Source: Gracilibacillus orientalis
GTDB lineage: Bacteria; Bacillota; Bacilli; Bacillales; Amphibacillaceae
Assembly: GCF_900114645.1 (NCBI RefSeq)
Contig: NZ_FOTR01000007.1
Span: 62,001-126,000, forward strand
DNA: 64,000 nucleotides
Reading direction: 5' to 3'
A program made the position numbers and the translations under genes. The notes beneath the pieces are model-generated. The model searched no databases and was not told the DNA's origin. It worked only from the letters and a program-made list of their open reading frames with translations. Shown here one piece after another: positions 54,194-63,679 of this stretch. Each line of letters starts with the position of its first letter. Positions within the stretch are counted from its first letter, which is position 1.

Positions 54194-54745
54194 TTAACCA
54201 TTATTAAATGGATCATTCTCAAACCAATACGTCGTTAATTTTTCCGATAGTACAGGTGTATGTTCAATAATATAGGTGGCAATACTTGATCCATCAATAT
54301 AATCCTGGACAAATGAGACAGGGGCAAGTGCTAATATATAAAGTACAACAAAAATAAGTAAATAAACTTCGATAAATCCAAATATAGCTCCAAGCCAGCT
54401 ATTGACAACATTCAACAGTGGTAAATCTGCAACAAAATCAAGCATTGTTGCTACTATTTGTAATAATATTTTTGTTACAAAGAATAATGCACCAAACGCA
54501 ATCGCATTATAATAGGCAGCTTCTAAAGGTAATGAATCTAAAAAGACAGCCCATGAAGAATCAGACATTAATTCAGGATATGGGATCCATAATTCTAGCT
54601 TTGAAGCAACATTATCATAATATGTCGCTGCTACAATAAAAGCAATGATAAATGCAGTTAGATGAAGTACTTGGAGAATAAAACCTCTTCTCAGTCCGAC
54701 AAGTACTCCGATAATTAATAAAACAATCAGTATAAAGTTTACCAT
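54194..54745 (-). CDS. cvpA: CvpA family membrane protein
   Basis: About 183 aa with four helices and the CvpA pattern (GVLVGLRRGFILQVLHLTA). Family members affect colicin V secretion or, in Bacillus, sit with zapA and polX. ATG at 54745. Position between zapA and polX matches B. subtilis yshB. Confidence 0.85.
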   Translation of the reverse strand: MVNFILIVLLIIGVLVGLRRGFILQVLHLTAFIIAFIVAATYYDNVASKLELWIPYPELMSDSSWAVFLDSLPLEAAYYNAIAFGALFFVTKILLQIVATMLDFVADLPLLNVVNSWLGAIFGFIEVYLLIFVVLYILALAPVSFVQDYIDGSSIATYIIEHTPVLSEKLTTYWFENDPFNNG

Positions 54746-54752
54746 GACAAAT

Positions 54753-55016
54753 TTATTCCTCTTTCTCTTCAAGTAATTTTTGCAATACCTCAAACTCTTC
54801 TTTCAGTTTAATATAGTCATTCATTGTATTTACAGCTGTCAGCACAGCCAAGTTAGTGGAATCTAATGATTTATTCACAGCATGAATTTCACGCATTTTA
54901 TCATCTACTAAATTTGCTACAGCGCGCATATGTTCAGTTTTTTCATTTCCTACAATATTATATGTTCTTCCATATATATCAACGGAAGTCCGTGATTTTT
55001 CTGACTGGGACACCAT
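54753..55016 (-). CDS. zapA: ZapA, cell division protein
   Basis: 87 aa. N-terminal TSVDIYGRTYNIVG and a C-terminal coiled coil; bundles FtsZ filaments at the division ring. GTG/ATG at 55016 with GAAGGGGG. Seven bases ahead of cvpA. Confidence 0.9.
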   Translation of the reverse strand: MVSQSEKSRTSVDIYGRTYNIVGNEKTEHMRAVANLVDDKMREIHAVNKSLDSTNLAVLTAVNTMNDYIKLKEEFEVLQKLLEEKEE

Positions 55017-55256
55017 GATTCCCCCTTCTAGACAAATAACCTTAAAATTAATATTAACATGAAGCATTCAATTAGAAAACTATTCTGATAAAACCTTTCT
55101 CTGTTATACTTATAGAAAAGTGGAAAGTGCCTGTTTAGATGCGTAGGATAGATCCCGAACAACAAAACAAAACTACGGAGATAAGGGAATTCCCTGTATT
55201 TTTACCGTAAATCTTCATCCACTTTATACCCTTACGTTTAGAAAGGACGAATACTG

Positions 55257-56195
55257 TTGTCAAATATTGTATTACAATTTCCGAAAAATGATTTATCCAA
55301 AGTTAAAGATTACTATAAAAAATATATTACCAAAGTTCCGGCGAATAGTCTTTTCTTAGCTAAAATCAATAATGTAACGATTACTGCCTATAAATCCGGA
55401 AAAGTTATGTTTCAAGGTGATCAAGCTCAACAAGAGGCGAAGAAATGGAATGCCCCAGCAACCGGAAGTTCTTCTACCAACCGCTCTAAAGCTTCCGTTA
55501 ATGAGCATGATTATCAGCCACCTGAAACTCTTTTCTCGCATGCACATATTGGCACGGATGAAGCGGGAACAGGTGATTATTTTGGTCCGATCACCGTTAG
55601 TGCTGTTTATGTCCCGGAAGAAAAGATTGCGATGTTAAAAGCTATGGGCATTACCGATTCCAAAGCATTAACAGACGATAAAATTGCCCGGCTTGCCAAA
55701 GAAATTGTCCGAGAGAACATTCCTTACACTTTGTTGACGTTAGATAATACGAAATATAATAAATTGCAGAAAAAAGGGTGGAATCAAGGCAAAATGAAGG
55801 CCATGCTCCACCAACATGCCATCCAAAAATTAATGACAAAAATCGACCAAATTCCTACCCATGGTATCCTAATTGATCAATTTTGTCAGCCATCTTCATT
55901 CCTAAAGCATATTGGACAGGAAGGATTAAAATTAGAAAAAGATACCTTCTTTATGACAAAGGCTGAAAGCTATTCAACTTCCGTAGCAGCAGCATCTATC
56001 ATTGCCCGTGCTAAATTTGTGAAAGAGATGGACAGGATCTCCAATCAATACGGCTTTACGATCCCGAAAGGAGCTTCAAACAAGGTCGATGAAGCTGCTT
56101 CCTATTTTATCAAAAAAAATGGTCAGGAAGCATTATCTCAAATTGCAAAAATACACTTTGCTAATACAGAAAAAGCTTTACGGTATGTAAAATAA
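55257..56195 (+). CDS. rnhC: Ribonuclease HIII
   Basis: 312 aa. N-terminal substrate-binding domain (residues about 1-90) and type 2 RNase H core with GTDEAGTGDYFGPI (DEDD acids), plus DSKALTD and FMTKAESYSTSVAAAS. Removes RNA from RNA/DNA hybrids. TTG start after AGAAAGGA. Divergent from zapA as in B. subtilis. Confidence 0.95.
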   Translation: MSNIVLQFPKNDLSKVKDYYKKYITKVPANSLFLAKINNVTITAYKSGKVMFQGDQAQQEAKKWNAPATGSSSTNRSKASVNEHDYQPPETLFSHAHIGTDEAGTGDYFGPITVSAVYVPEEKIAMLKAMGITDSKALTDDKIARLAKEIVRENIPYTLLTLDNTKYNKLQKKGWNQGKMKAMLHQHAIQKLMTKIDQIPTHGILIDQFCQPSSFLKHIGQEGLKLEKDTFFMTKAESYSTSVAAASIIARAKFVKEMDRISNQYGFTIPKGASNKVDEAASYFIKKNGQEALSQIAKIHFANTEKALRYVK

Positions 56196-56236
56196 TTTCT
56201 ATTCACAAAGATTATTCGAGTAGAGCTCTTTTTGCA

Positions 56237-56540
56237 ATGCTCCCGTCGTTTAGAGAGCTTCTATTTGACGCGTGCTTCCCTTTTTACGATGCTCCCGTCG
56301 TTTAGAATGCTTCTATTTGACGCGTGCTTCCCTTTTTACGATGCTCCCGTCATTTAGAACACTTCTATTTGACGCGTGCTTCCCTTTTTATGATGCTCCC
56401 GTCGTTTAGAATGCTTCTATTCGACGCGTGCTTCCCTTTTTATGCTGCTCCCGTCGTTTAGAGTGCTTCTATTCGACGCGTGCTTCCCTTTTTATGCTGC
56501 TCCCGTCATTTAGAATGCTTCTATTTGATGCGTGCTTCCT
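56237..56540. repeat. Six tandem 52-bp repeats between convergent genes
   Basis: Units begin at 56237, 56289, 56341, 56393, 56445 and 56497 (the last one truncated). Each unit has GCTCCCGTCGTTTAGA, then GCTTCTATTTGACGCGTGC and a CTTCCCTTTTTA spacer. Copies differ at a few positions (CGTC A/G TTT, ATTT/ATTC, ACGATG/ATGCTG). No reading frame spans them. They fill most of the 56196-56548 gap. Confidence 0.95.
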
Positions 56541-56548
56541 TAAAAAGT

Positions 56549-56578
56549 AAGGCTGCAACTGATAAGCGTTGCAGCCTT
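56549..56578 (-). terminator. Terminator of pheT
   Basis: An 11-bp perfect stem AAGGCTGCAAC/GTTGCAGCCTT with an 8-base loop just past pheT. Confidence 0.75.
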
Positions 56579-56591
56579 TTGATTTATTGAT

Positions 56592-59018
56592 TTATCCTCT
56601 TAATTCTGCATTGTGTTCTTTTCCTACTGCTTCTAAAATCGCTTGGTAAGATGCTTCTACTTCATCATCTGTTAGCGTTCTTTCCGGGTCCTGGTAGAAT
56701 AAACTGAAAGCAATAGACTTTTTACCTTCTGCTAAGTGCTCTCCTTGATAGACATCAAATACTTGAATATCTTTGATTAATTCTCCGCCTGCATGTGCAA
56801 TGGTTGCCTCTAATGCTCCTGCTTGAACACTTTGATCAACAACTAATGCGATATCTCTTGTTACGCTTGGGTAACGCGGTATTTTAGCAAATTTTGGTTC
56901 ATTTTCATGAATTTCCAGGATGTAATCAAAATTGATATCAAACACGAATGTTTCTTTTAGATCATAGTCTTTCTGCAATTGAGGATGTACCTGACCAGCA
57001 AAACCAATCGCACGGTCGTTAATGAATAACTGTGCCGTTCTGCCTGGATGCATACCATCGACTTTTGCCTGGCTAAATGTAACATCAATGTTTAGTGATT
57101 CAAATAATGCTTCTAGAATCCCTTTGACAACAAAGAAATCTACTACTTTTTTCTCTTGTTGCCACGGATGTGTGAGCCATTCACCAGTCAAAGCACCTGC
57201 TATGCGCAGTTGTTCATCCGGCTGTTTTGTTACTTTTTCCTCTTTAGAAATGAAGATACTGCCTAATTCGTAATACGCTACATTTGCTTGCTTTCGAGCT
57301 AAGTTATATGCAACAGATGATAACATTTCCGGCAAAATACTTAAACGTAACGTACTATGCTCTTCACTCATCGGCATAGCTAGTGAAACAGAAGAAACCA
57401 TCTTTTCTGCTACTTCTGGACTAACGAGCTCCGTTACTCGTTCTTTGCTAGTTAACGAATATGTTACCGTTTCGGATAATCCAGCACCTTCTAAAAATTG
57501 ATTGATATGACGTTTGAGTTCTTGCTGTTTCGTTAGTCCTCCTGCTTGTGCACCACCACTTGGTAAGGTAAAAGGTACATTGTCATACCCAAAAATACGT
57601 GCCACTTCTTCGAGCATATCTTCAAAAATGACAATATCCTGACGACGAGTCGGTGCATAAACAGTAAATGTTTCGCCGTCTTGCTCATAGTTAAAGTTTA
57701 ATTTACGTAAAATATCGGCCATTTGATCATTGGAAATGTTAGTACCTAAACGATCATTAATAGTAGACGTCCAGATCGTTACTGTTTTTTCGGAATAATC
57801 TAATTGATCATACTCTACTACCCCGTCCAATACTGTTGCTCCTGCATAATCCTGAAGCAATTGACAAGCACGTTCACCAGCTTTACGGACACGATTTGGG
57901 TCTACTCCTTTTTCAAAACGATTGCTTGCTTCACTGCGTAAGTCAAATTCTTTTGACGCTTTTCGGATCGTTTGACCATCGAAGTAAGCTGCTTCTATTA
58001 AAACAGTAGTTGTTTGTTCAGTAACCTCAGAATCCGCACCGCCCATTACACCTGCAAGAGCTATTGCTTCTTTTCCGTTGGTAATTACTAAATGTTCACT
58101 TGATAATGTACGTTCTTGGTCATCCAGTGTAACGAGCTTTTCCCCTTCATTTGCCATTCTGACAACTACTTCATTTGATCCGAGCTTGTCAAAATCGAAT
58201 GCGTGTAATGGTTGACCATACTCTAACAAAACATAGTTAGTAATATCGACCACATTATTAATGGGACGAATCCCTGCTGCCATTAAGTAATTGCGTATCC
58301 ATAACGGGGAAGGACCAATTTTTACATCTTTCACTAAAAAAGCACCGTAATAAGGATTTTGTTCTTTAGCCTCTACTGTTAGGGAAACTTGATCTGCTGC
58401 TTTTTCTTCATCGGTATGATAGTCCGTATGTGGCAGACGAATAGGCACATCTAAAATCGCTGCTACTTCATAAGCAACACCTAGCATACTTAACGCATCC
58501 GAACGATTTGGTGTTAAACCAAGTTCCATAATAATATCGTCCAGGTTCAATGGTTCGGTTACATCTACACCAATTTCCGCATCTTCCGGAAATACGAAGA
58601 TACCACTGGCAAATTCTTTTGGTACGAATTTTTCCTCAACACCTAATTCCTGCAAGGAGCAAATCATACCATTTGATTCTACACCACGTAGTTTTGCCTT
58701 TTTAATTTTGAAATTACCCGGTAAAACCGAACCTGGTTTTGCTACAGCAACCTTTTGACCTGTTGCGATATTGGGTGCACCACAAATAATTTGCAGCGTT
58801 TCGTCTCCGACATTAACTTGACATAAATTTAATTTATCTGCGTTTGGGTGTTTGTCACAGCTTTCTACATAACCAACCACCACATTATTCGCCGGACTTG
58901 CAAAGTGTTCTAATCCTTCTACTTCAATCCCTGACTTGGTGATACGTTCTGCCAAATCTTCTGGGGATAATTGATCGATATCTACATATTTTTTTAACCA
59001 ATTCAATGATACAAACAT
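56592..59018 (-). CDS. pheT: Phenylalanyl-tRNA synthetase beta subunit
   Basis: 808 aa. N-terminal tRNA-binding (EMAP-like) domain (about 40-150), B3/B4 editing region, B5, the catalytic-like core and C-terminal anticodon-binding domain (residues about 710-805). AGGAGGAGG precedes the ATG. Follows pheS by 15 bases under the T-box leader. Confidence 0.97.
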   Translation of the reverse strand: MFVSLNWLKKYVDIDQLSPEDLAERITKSGIEVEGLEHFASPANNVVVGYVESCDKHPNADKLNLCQVNVGDETLQIICGAPNIATGQKVAVAKPGSVLPGNFKIKKAKLRGVESNGMICSLQELGVEEKFVPKEFASGIFVFPEDAEIGVDVTEPLNLDDIIMELGLTPNRSDALSMLGVAYEVAAILDVPIRLPHTDYHTDEEKAADQVSLTVEAKEQNPYYGAFLVKDVKIGPSPLWIRNYLMAAGIRPINNVVDITNYVLLEYGQPLHAFDFDKLGSNEVVVRMANEGEKLVTLDDQERTLSSEHLVITNGKEAIALAGVMGGADSEVTEQTTTVLIEAAYFDGQTIRKASKEFDLRSEASNRFEKGVDPNRVRKAGERACQLLQDYAGATVLDGVVEYDQLDYSEKTVTIWTSTINDRLGTNISNDQMADILRKLNFNYEQDGETFTVYAPTRRQDIVIFEDMLEEVARIFGYDNVPFTLPSGGAQAGGLTKQQELKRHINQFLEGAGLSETVTYSLTSKERVTELVSPEVAEKMVSSVSLAMPMSEEHSTLRLSILPEMLSSVAYNLARKQANVAYYELGSIFISKEEKVTKQPDEQLRIAGALTGEWLTHPWQQEKKVVDFFVVKGILEALFESLNIDVTFSQAKVDGMHPGRTAQLFINDRAIGFAGQVHPQLQKDYDLKETFVFDINFDYILEIHENEPKFAKIPRYPSVTRDIALVVDQSVQAGALEATIAHAGGELIKDIQVFDVYQGEHLAEGKKSIAFSLFYQDPERTLTDDEVEASYQAILEAVGKEHNAELRG

Positions 59019-59033
59019 GTTTTAGCCTCCTCC

Positions 59034-60068
59034 TTACGCTTGATGATATTGCTTCAAGAATCGAATATCGTTTGTATAGAAATGACGAATATCGTCCACA
59101 CCGTATTTCAACATAGCAATTCGCTCTGGTCCCATTCCGAATGCAAAACCGCTATAGACTTTCGGATCATATCCTGCCATTTCCAGCACACGCGCGTGTA
59201 CTAATCCAGCACCAAGAATTTCAATCCATCCGGTTTTTTTACATACGCTACAGCCTTCTCCATTACACATTTTACAAGAAATATCCATTTCAACAGATGG
59301 CTCTGTAAAAGGGAAAAAGCTAGGACGTAAACGAATTTGTCGCTCTTCTCCAAACATCTGCTTTGCGAAACGATCCAGTACGCCTTTCAAGTCACTCATA
59401 CGCACATTTTTGTCCACATAAAGTCCTTCAATTTGAGTAAATTGATGTGAGTGTGTTGCATCATCGGTATCACGACGATACACTTTCCCTGGACAAATCA
59501 TTTTTACCGGGCGCTCTCCTTGTATCATGTTCATCGTACGTGCTTGTACTGGTGAAGTATGGGTACGCAATAATATGTCTTCTGTAATATAGAAGGAGTC
59601 TTGCATATCACGTGCTGGATGTCCTTTTGGCAGGTTTAATGCCTCGAAGTTATAATAGTCTGTTTCGACTTCCGGACCTTCTCGAACTTCGAATCCCATA
59701 CCGATGAATAAGTCTTCAATTTCTTCGACAATACTGGTTAACAGATGTGGACCGCCTGTTGGAACAGGTCTTCCTGGTAATGTGACATCAATGGTTTCTT
59801 CTGCAAGTTGTTTTTCCAATTCTTCTGCTTCGATGTCAGCTTTTTTGCTGTCGATAGCGTCTGCGATTTGTCCTCGTACTTTGTTGGCTAGTTCACCAAT
59901 GACTGGACGTTCTTCCTTTGATAATTTTCCCATGCCTCGTAATACTTCCGTGATCGGACCTTTTTTCCCTAAGTAGGCAACTCTAACGTCTTGTAATTCT
60001 TTTAGGGATATTGCTTCTTCTACTTTTTGCAATGCTTCCTTTTCTAGTGCTTGTAATTGTTCTTTCAT
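59034..60068 (-). CDS. pheS: Phenylalanyl-tRNA synthetase alpha subunit
   Basis: 344 aa class II synthetase subunit: motif 2 region [20 protein letters not shown] and motif 3 [17 protein letters not shown]. Charges tRNA-Phe. AGGAGG before ATG. Directly downstream of a T-box leader. Confidence 0.98.
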   Translation of the reverse strand: MKEQLQALEKEALQKVEEAISLKELQDVRVAYLGKKGPITEVLRGMGKLSKEERPVIGELANKVRGQIADAIDSKKADIEAEELEKQLAEETIDVTLPGRPVPTGGPHLLTSIVEEIEDLFIGMGFEVREGPEVETDYYNFEALNLPKGHPARDMQDSFYITEDILLRTHTSPVQARTMNMIQGERPVKMICPGKVYRRDTDDATHSHQFTQIEGLYVDKNVRMSDLKGVLDRFAKQMFGEERQIRLRPSFFPFTEPSVEMDISCKMCNGEGCSVCKKTGWIEILGAGLVHARVLEMAGYDPKVYSGFAFGMGPERIAMLKYGVDDIRHFYTNDIRFLKQYHQA

Positions 60069-60149
60069 TTTGTGAACCTCCTTTATATTAAAAAAATGGC
60101 TATACTTACTACCGCTGCAGATAAAATATGCGTTAAATATGCTTAGAAA

Positions 60150-60424
60150 ACAAAAAAGTCCCGCCCCTAGGTATAAAGGGACGAGACTGTATGTATCGCG
60201 GTACCACCCTTGTTGATATAGGTTTAACTATATCCACTCAAGTTATAAAGATAACGGCATAAACCGGAACACCTTTACTTGCTAAGCAAGGTCTAAGTGT
60301 CAGCTCCAGAGTGAAATTTCTACATGTGATCGTTAGAAGCATTTTCAGTCTATGATGCTTCTTTCCTTGAAACGATTTTTCACACATTTACTAGCTCTTT
60401 CGACGCTTTTTAAATGTTTTTACT
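60150..60424 (-). promoter_or_regulatory. T-box riboswitch leader of pheST (specifier TTC)
   Basis: On the minus strand the conserved AGGGTGGTACCGCG box (60197-60210) precedes the terminator stem AGTCTCGTCCC...GGGGCGGGACT and a T-run. In the stem I region, a TTC in AATTTCACTC is the likely Phe specifier codon. Uncharged tRNA-Phe should stabilise the antiterminator and raise pheST expression. Confidence 0.9.
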
Positions 60425-60430
60425 TTATAT

Positions 60431-60459
60431 AGTATAAGCAAGCATTGCAAATGTTGCAA
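60431..60459 (-). promoter_or_regulatory. Promoter of the pheST T-box operon
   Basis: TTGCAA, 17-bp spacer, TATACT on the minus strand, placing the start of RNA just before the T-box stem I. Confidence 0.6.
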
Positions 60460-60469
60460 GTCCCACTGT

Positions 60470-61210
60470 TCATTTTTTTGCTACTTCATACATAAGAATA
60501 GCAGCGGCAATGCTAACATTTAGGGATTCTGCCTGCCCGTATATTGGAATTTTAACATTTTGTGTTGATTTTTTCATGTGTTCCGGATCCACTCCAGCTC
60601 CTTCATTCCCAACCATTATAGCAAGCTTTTCAGGGACTTCCAGTTTATGATAATAGGTCGCATTATCTAAACCTGTTGACCATACCTCTATGCCTTCCTG
60701 TTGTAGACGAGCGATTTCATCATTTAAATCCGCTTCATAAACATGCAGATGAAACATTGATCCTTGGGTAGATCGAATAACTTTATCATTAAATAAGTCG
60801 ACGGTTCCTTTACCTAAGATCACTGTATCAAATCCAGCTGCATCTGCAGTTCGAATCATGGTTCCCAAATTCCCGGGATCTTGGATTCGATCTACCAGTA
60901 AGGCACGCTTACTCTGTCTTTCACTGCACTTATTTTTACGCACAACTGCCATTATACCTTGTGGTGTTTTGGTATCCGTTAGAGCTGCCATCACATTATC
61001 TGACACTTCATAGGAAGGGTAGGTAAGCCAGTCCGCATTCACTTCTATTCCCGTTTGATAAATTATTTCTATGATTGCCCAGTTACTTTTGTGTGCTTCT
61101 TCAATTAAGTGAAAGCCTTCGATCATAAATTGTGACTGTAGATCTCGTTCCTTTTTCTTTTTTAGTTTTCGCCAATTCTTTATTTTTTCATTTTTAACAG
61201 ATGTTAACAT
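60470..61210 (-). CDS. ysgA: TrmH/SpoU-family RNA 2'-O-methyltransferase
   Basis: 246 aa. N-terminal substrate-binding part rich in Lys, then SpoU motifs DRIQDPGNLGTMIRTADAAG, VGNEGAGVDP and SLNVSIAAAILMYE (trefoil-knot SAM site). Methylates rRNA or tRNA ribose; exact site unknown. ATG at 61210 chosen with AAAGGGGA upstream; longer in-frame starts lack one. Divergent from sspI, as in B. subtilis. Confidence 0.9.
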   Translation of the reverse strand: MLTSVKNEKIKNWRKLKKKKERDLQSQFMIEGFHLIEEAHKSNWAIIEIIYQTGIEVNADWLTYPSYEVSDNVMAALTDTKTPQGIMAVVRKNKCSERQSKRALLVDRIQDPGNLGTMIRTADAAGFDTVILGKGTVDLFNDKVIRSTQGSMFHLHVYEADLNDEIARLQQEGIEVWSTGLDNATYYHKLEVPEKLAIMVGNEGAGVDPEHMKKSTQNVKIPIYGQAESLNVSIAAAILMYEVAKK

Positions 61211-61242
61211 ACACTCATTCCCCTTTTTGATGTTTCTATCAT

Positions 61243-61271
61243 ACATATTAATCTTTATTAAGGTCAAACTA
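61243..61271 (+). promoter_or_regulatory. Candidate sigma-G promoter of sspI
   Basis: ACATA, 17 bases, CAAACTA, close to the forespore sigma-G pattern (GCATA, about 18 bases, CATACTA). Known forespore expression of sspI supports it. Confidence 0.4.
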
Positions 61272-61302
61272 TAATGAAAAATGTAAAAGATGGGGTGATA
61301 AT

Positions 61303-61515
61303 ATGGATTTAAATTTAAGAAAAGCAATCATGTCCAACGTGTCTGGCAATTCTGCTAATGATTTAGAAGCAACCATTGTCGATGCCATTGAGAGTGGCGA
61401 AGAAAAAATGCTTCCTGGTCTTGGTGTCTTATTTGAAATATATTGGCAAAATGCAGACGAATCAGATAAAACAGAAGTCCTCGACGCATTAGAACAAGCT
61501 GTTAAACAACAATAA
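61303..61515 (+). CDS. sspI: Small acid-soluble spore protein SspI
   Basis: 70 aa, [20 protein letters not shown]..., typical of SspI, a minor forespore protein. GATGGGGTGATA lies before the ATG. Its presence confirms an endospore former. Confidence 0.95.
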   Translation: MDLNLRKAIMSNVSGNSANDLEATIVDAIESGEEKMLPGLGVLFEIYWQNADESDKTEVLDALEQAVKQQ

Positions 61516-61632
61516 GCTAAAAGGGCTTGACTTTGATCAAGTCCCTCTATTTTCATTCATTATATTGCTTTTTGGTGTGAAAAATTGTATATTTATTATA
61601 GATATATTTTACCAAAAAGGGAGAGCGTTTCA

Positions 61633-62268
61633 TTGAACGTACAATCCATTTATCATTTAATGCAAATGCAAGCAATGTCTACTGTTACGAGCACAACTAA
61701 TTCCAATAATACAAATACTGATTTTAATCAATTATTTCAATCCCTAATCGGAAATTCACAATATACGAATACATCTAGTGATAGTGAGATTCCTGCAGAA
61801 AATTTTCTGAATAACCCTGAGTTGCCCCAATCGATAAGGTCACAGGTAACTGCTAACTCGCTTACTGATATTTCAGATAGTACAGCTTTTAATCAGGATA
61901 TTACTACTATTATCGACCAAGCAGCAACGCAATATAACGTAGATCCAAAATTAATTGATGCGGTAATTCAAACCGAATCAAATTACAATCAACATGCAGT
62001 CAGTCATGCTGGTGCTCAAGGATTAATGCAATTAATGCCTGACACAGCCAAAGGATTAGGTGTTCAAAATCCATTAGATCCTGCTGAAAATATTTTAGGT
62101 GGAGCAAAATATTTAAAACAAATGTTGGATCGATATGACGGGAATAAAACACTAGCATTAGCTGCTTATAATGCAGGTCCAGGGAATGTTGATAAATACA
62201 ACGATGTTCCTCCATTTGCAGAAACGCAATCCTACGTACAAAAAGTACTCGGCCAATACTTAGCATAA
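61633..62268 (+). CDS. Lytic transglycosylase (SLT domain)
   Basis: About 211 aa. The C-terminal half is a goose-lysozyme-like SLT domain: catalytic Glu in [11 protein letters not shown], then [10 protein letters not shown] and [14 protein letters not shown]. No signal peptide is evident; a Ser/Thr/Asn-rich N-terminus precedes it. TTG start at 61633 with AAGGGAGAG. Likely cleaves peptidoglycan glycan strands, similar to YjbJ of B. subtilis. Confidence 0.88.
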   Translation: MNVQSIYHLMQMQAMSTVTSTTNSNNTNTDFNQLFQSLIGNSQYTNTSSDSEIPAENFLNNPELPQSIRSQVTANSLTDISDSTAFNQDITTIIDQAATQYNVDPKLIDAVIQTESNYNQHAVSHAGAQGLMQLMPDTAKGLGVQNPLDPAENILGGAKYLKQMLDRYDGNKTLALAAYNAGPGNVDKYNDVPPFAETQSYVQKVLGQYLA

Positions 62269-62307
62269 CCAAAGAGACTGAACAGAAGTACTCGAATGAT
62301 GACAATA

Positions 62308-62340
62308 CACGAACATCAAGTTGGATGTTCGTGTTTTTTT
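62308..62340 (+). terminator. Terminator of the lytic transglycosylase gene
   Basis: CACGAACATC/GATGTTCGTG stem with T7 run, about 40 bases after the stop. Confidence 0.85.
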
Positions 62341-62341
62341 G

Positions 62342-62434
62342 TTCCTTGGAAAAGTATTATTCTTCCTTGGAAAAATGAATATTTCCAAGGAAGAGAAAGG
62401 GAATTCCAAGGAAGCGGTGTACTTTTCCAAGGAA
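62342..62434. repeat. Five TTCCTTGGAA/TTCCAAGGAA decamers spaced 20-21 bp
   Basis: Decamer starts: 62342, 62363 (TTCCTTGGAA) and 62383, 62404, 62425 (TTCCAAGGAA, the reverse complement). Sites 2 and 3 form a perfect 13-bp inverted repeat. No credible gene here. The gap 62269-62578 also holds a GGGATCA/TGATCCC hairpin at 62507-62532. Confidence 0.9.
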
Positions 62435-62578
62435 GAAGCAACAAGTCCAGGAAATAGTAGAGCATTGGTCCTATATCCAGATAAGAAAGCCCCTCATACT
62501 CACGAAGGGATCACCCTTATAAGGATGATCCCAAACAATTCACTTATTTTACTGTGATGTTCCCTTGTGAGCTACCTC

Positions 62579-63661
62579 TTAAGAAAAGGTGATGTTATCT
62601 ACCGTGTCTTTATCCAATTTCTTAATTACTTCAACAATTAGTTGAACAGCATTCTCGAAGTCATCTTGATGTAAAATCGCAGCATGTGTGTGTATATATC
62701 TCGTAGCAATGGTAATTGATAATGCTGGTACTCCATTTGCAGTCAAATGAATAGAACCAGAATCGGTACCGCCACCTGCTAAATGTCCATATTGGTATGG
62801 AATTTGATGTTGATCTGCTGTATCCACAACAAAATCTCTTAATCCTTTATGAGATACCATAGACGCATCATAGAGTATTATTTGTGGCCCATCGCCTATT
62901 TTACTATCTGCCTCTTTATCTGACACACCTGGTGTATCTCCCGCAATACCAACATCCACTGCAAAACCAATATCTGGTTCAATCGCGTACGCAGATGTTT
63001 TGGCACCACGTAATCCAACTTCTTCTTGTACTGTTGCAACGCCGTATACTCGGTTAGGGTGATCTTCTCCTTTTAATCTACGTAATACTTCGATCGAAAT
63101 CGCACAACCAATTCGATTATCCCATGCTTTAGCTAGTAGTAATTTCTCATTTTTCATTGGTGTGAATTCAAAGTATGGCACAATCGAATCACCAGGTTTC
63201 ACTCCAAACACAGCAGCTTCTTCTCTACTTGATGCACCAATATCAACAAACATATCTTTAATGTCCACTGGCTTTTTACGAGCCTCCGCTGATAAGATAT
63301 GTGGTGGCTTCGAACCAATTACACCTGTAACATCTCCATTTTTGGACAAAACCGTTACACGTTGAGCTAGCATAACTTGATTCCACCATCCACCAACTGT
63401 TTGGAAGTAAACAAAACCTTTGTCATCAATACGTGTGACCATAAATCCAACTTCATCCAAATGGCCAGCTACCATGATTTTCGGACCATTTTCATTGCCA
63501 TTCTTTTCAGCAATTAAACTTCCAAGATTATCGGTATACACTTTGTCAGCATATGGTGAAATCCATTTCTTCATTACTTCTCGGGCTTCTTTTTCATCAC
63601 CTGGAATTGCTCGTGCATCTGTTAATTCTTTTAACATGGTTAGTTGCTCATAATTTGACAT
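62579..63661 (-). CDS. ysdC: M42-family metal-dependent aminopeptidase
   Basis: 360 aa. Metal ligands are intact: AGHLDEVGF (His), KAWDNRIG (Asp), [10 protein letters not shown] (catalytic Glu and ligand Glu), FAVDVG (Asp), [10 protein letters not shown] (His). Likely a tetrahedral cytosolic glutamyl/leucyl aminopeptidase. It resembles YsdC of B. subtilis. Ends near the hairpin at 62507. ATG after AGGAGG. Confidence 0.92.
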   Translation of the reverse strand: MSNYEQLTMLKELTDARAIPGDEKEAREVMKKWISPYADKVYTDNLGSLIAEKNGNENGPKIMVAGHLDEVGFMVTRIDDKGFVYFQTVGGWWNQVMLAQRVTVLSKNGDVTGVIGSKPPHILSAEARKKPVDIKDMFVDIGASSREEAAVFGVKPGDSIVPYFEFTPMKNEKLLLAKAWDNRIGCAISIEVLRRLKGEDHPNRVYGVATVQEEVGLRGAKTSAYAIEPDIGFAVDVGIAGDTPGVSDKEADSKIGDGPQIILYDASMVSHKGLRDFVVDTADQHQIPYQYGHLAGGGTDSGSIHLTANGVPALSITIATRYIHTHAAILHQDDFENAVQLIVEVIKKLDKDTVDNITFS

Positions 63662-63679
63662 ATCATTTTCCTCCTAGAA

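Noticed and set aside
56237-56540. Possible CRISPR array
   Set aside because: The 52-bp units are contiguous and near-identical with no unique spacers; no cas genes are in the window.
62321-62557. A 78-aa plus-strand frame with a 7-residue repeat pattern
   Set aside because: The heptad pattern is produced by the 21-bp spaced decamers; the start lies in the terminator hairpin and there is no ribosome binding site.
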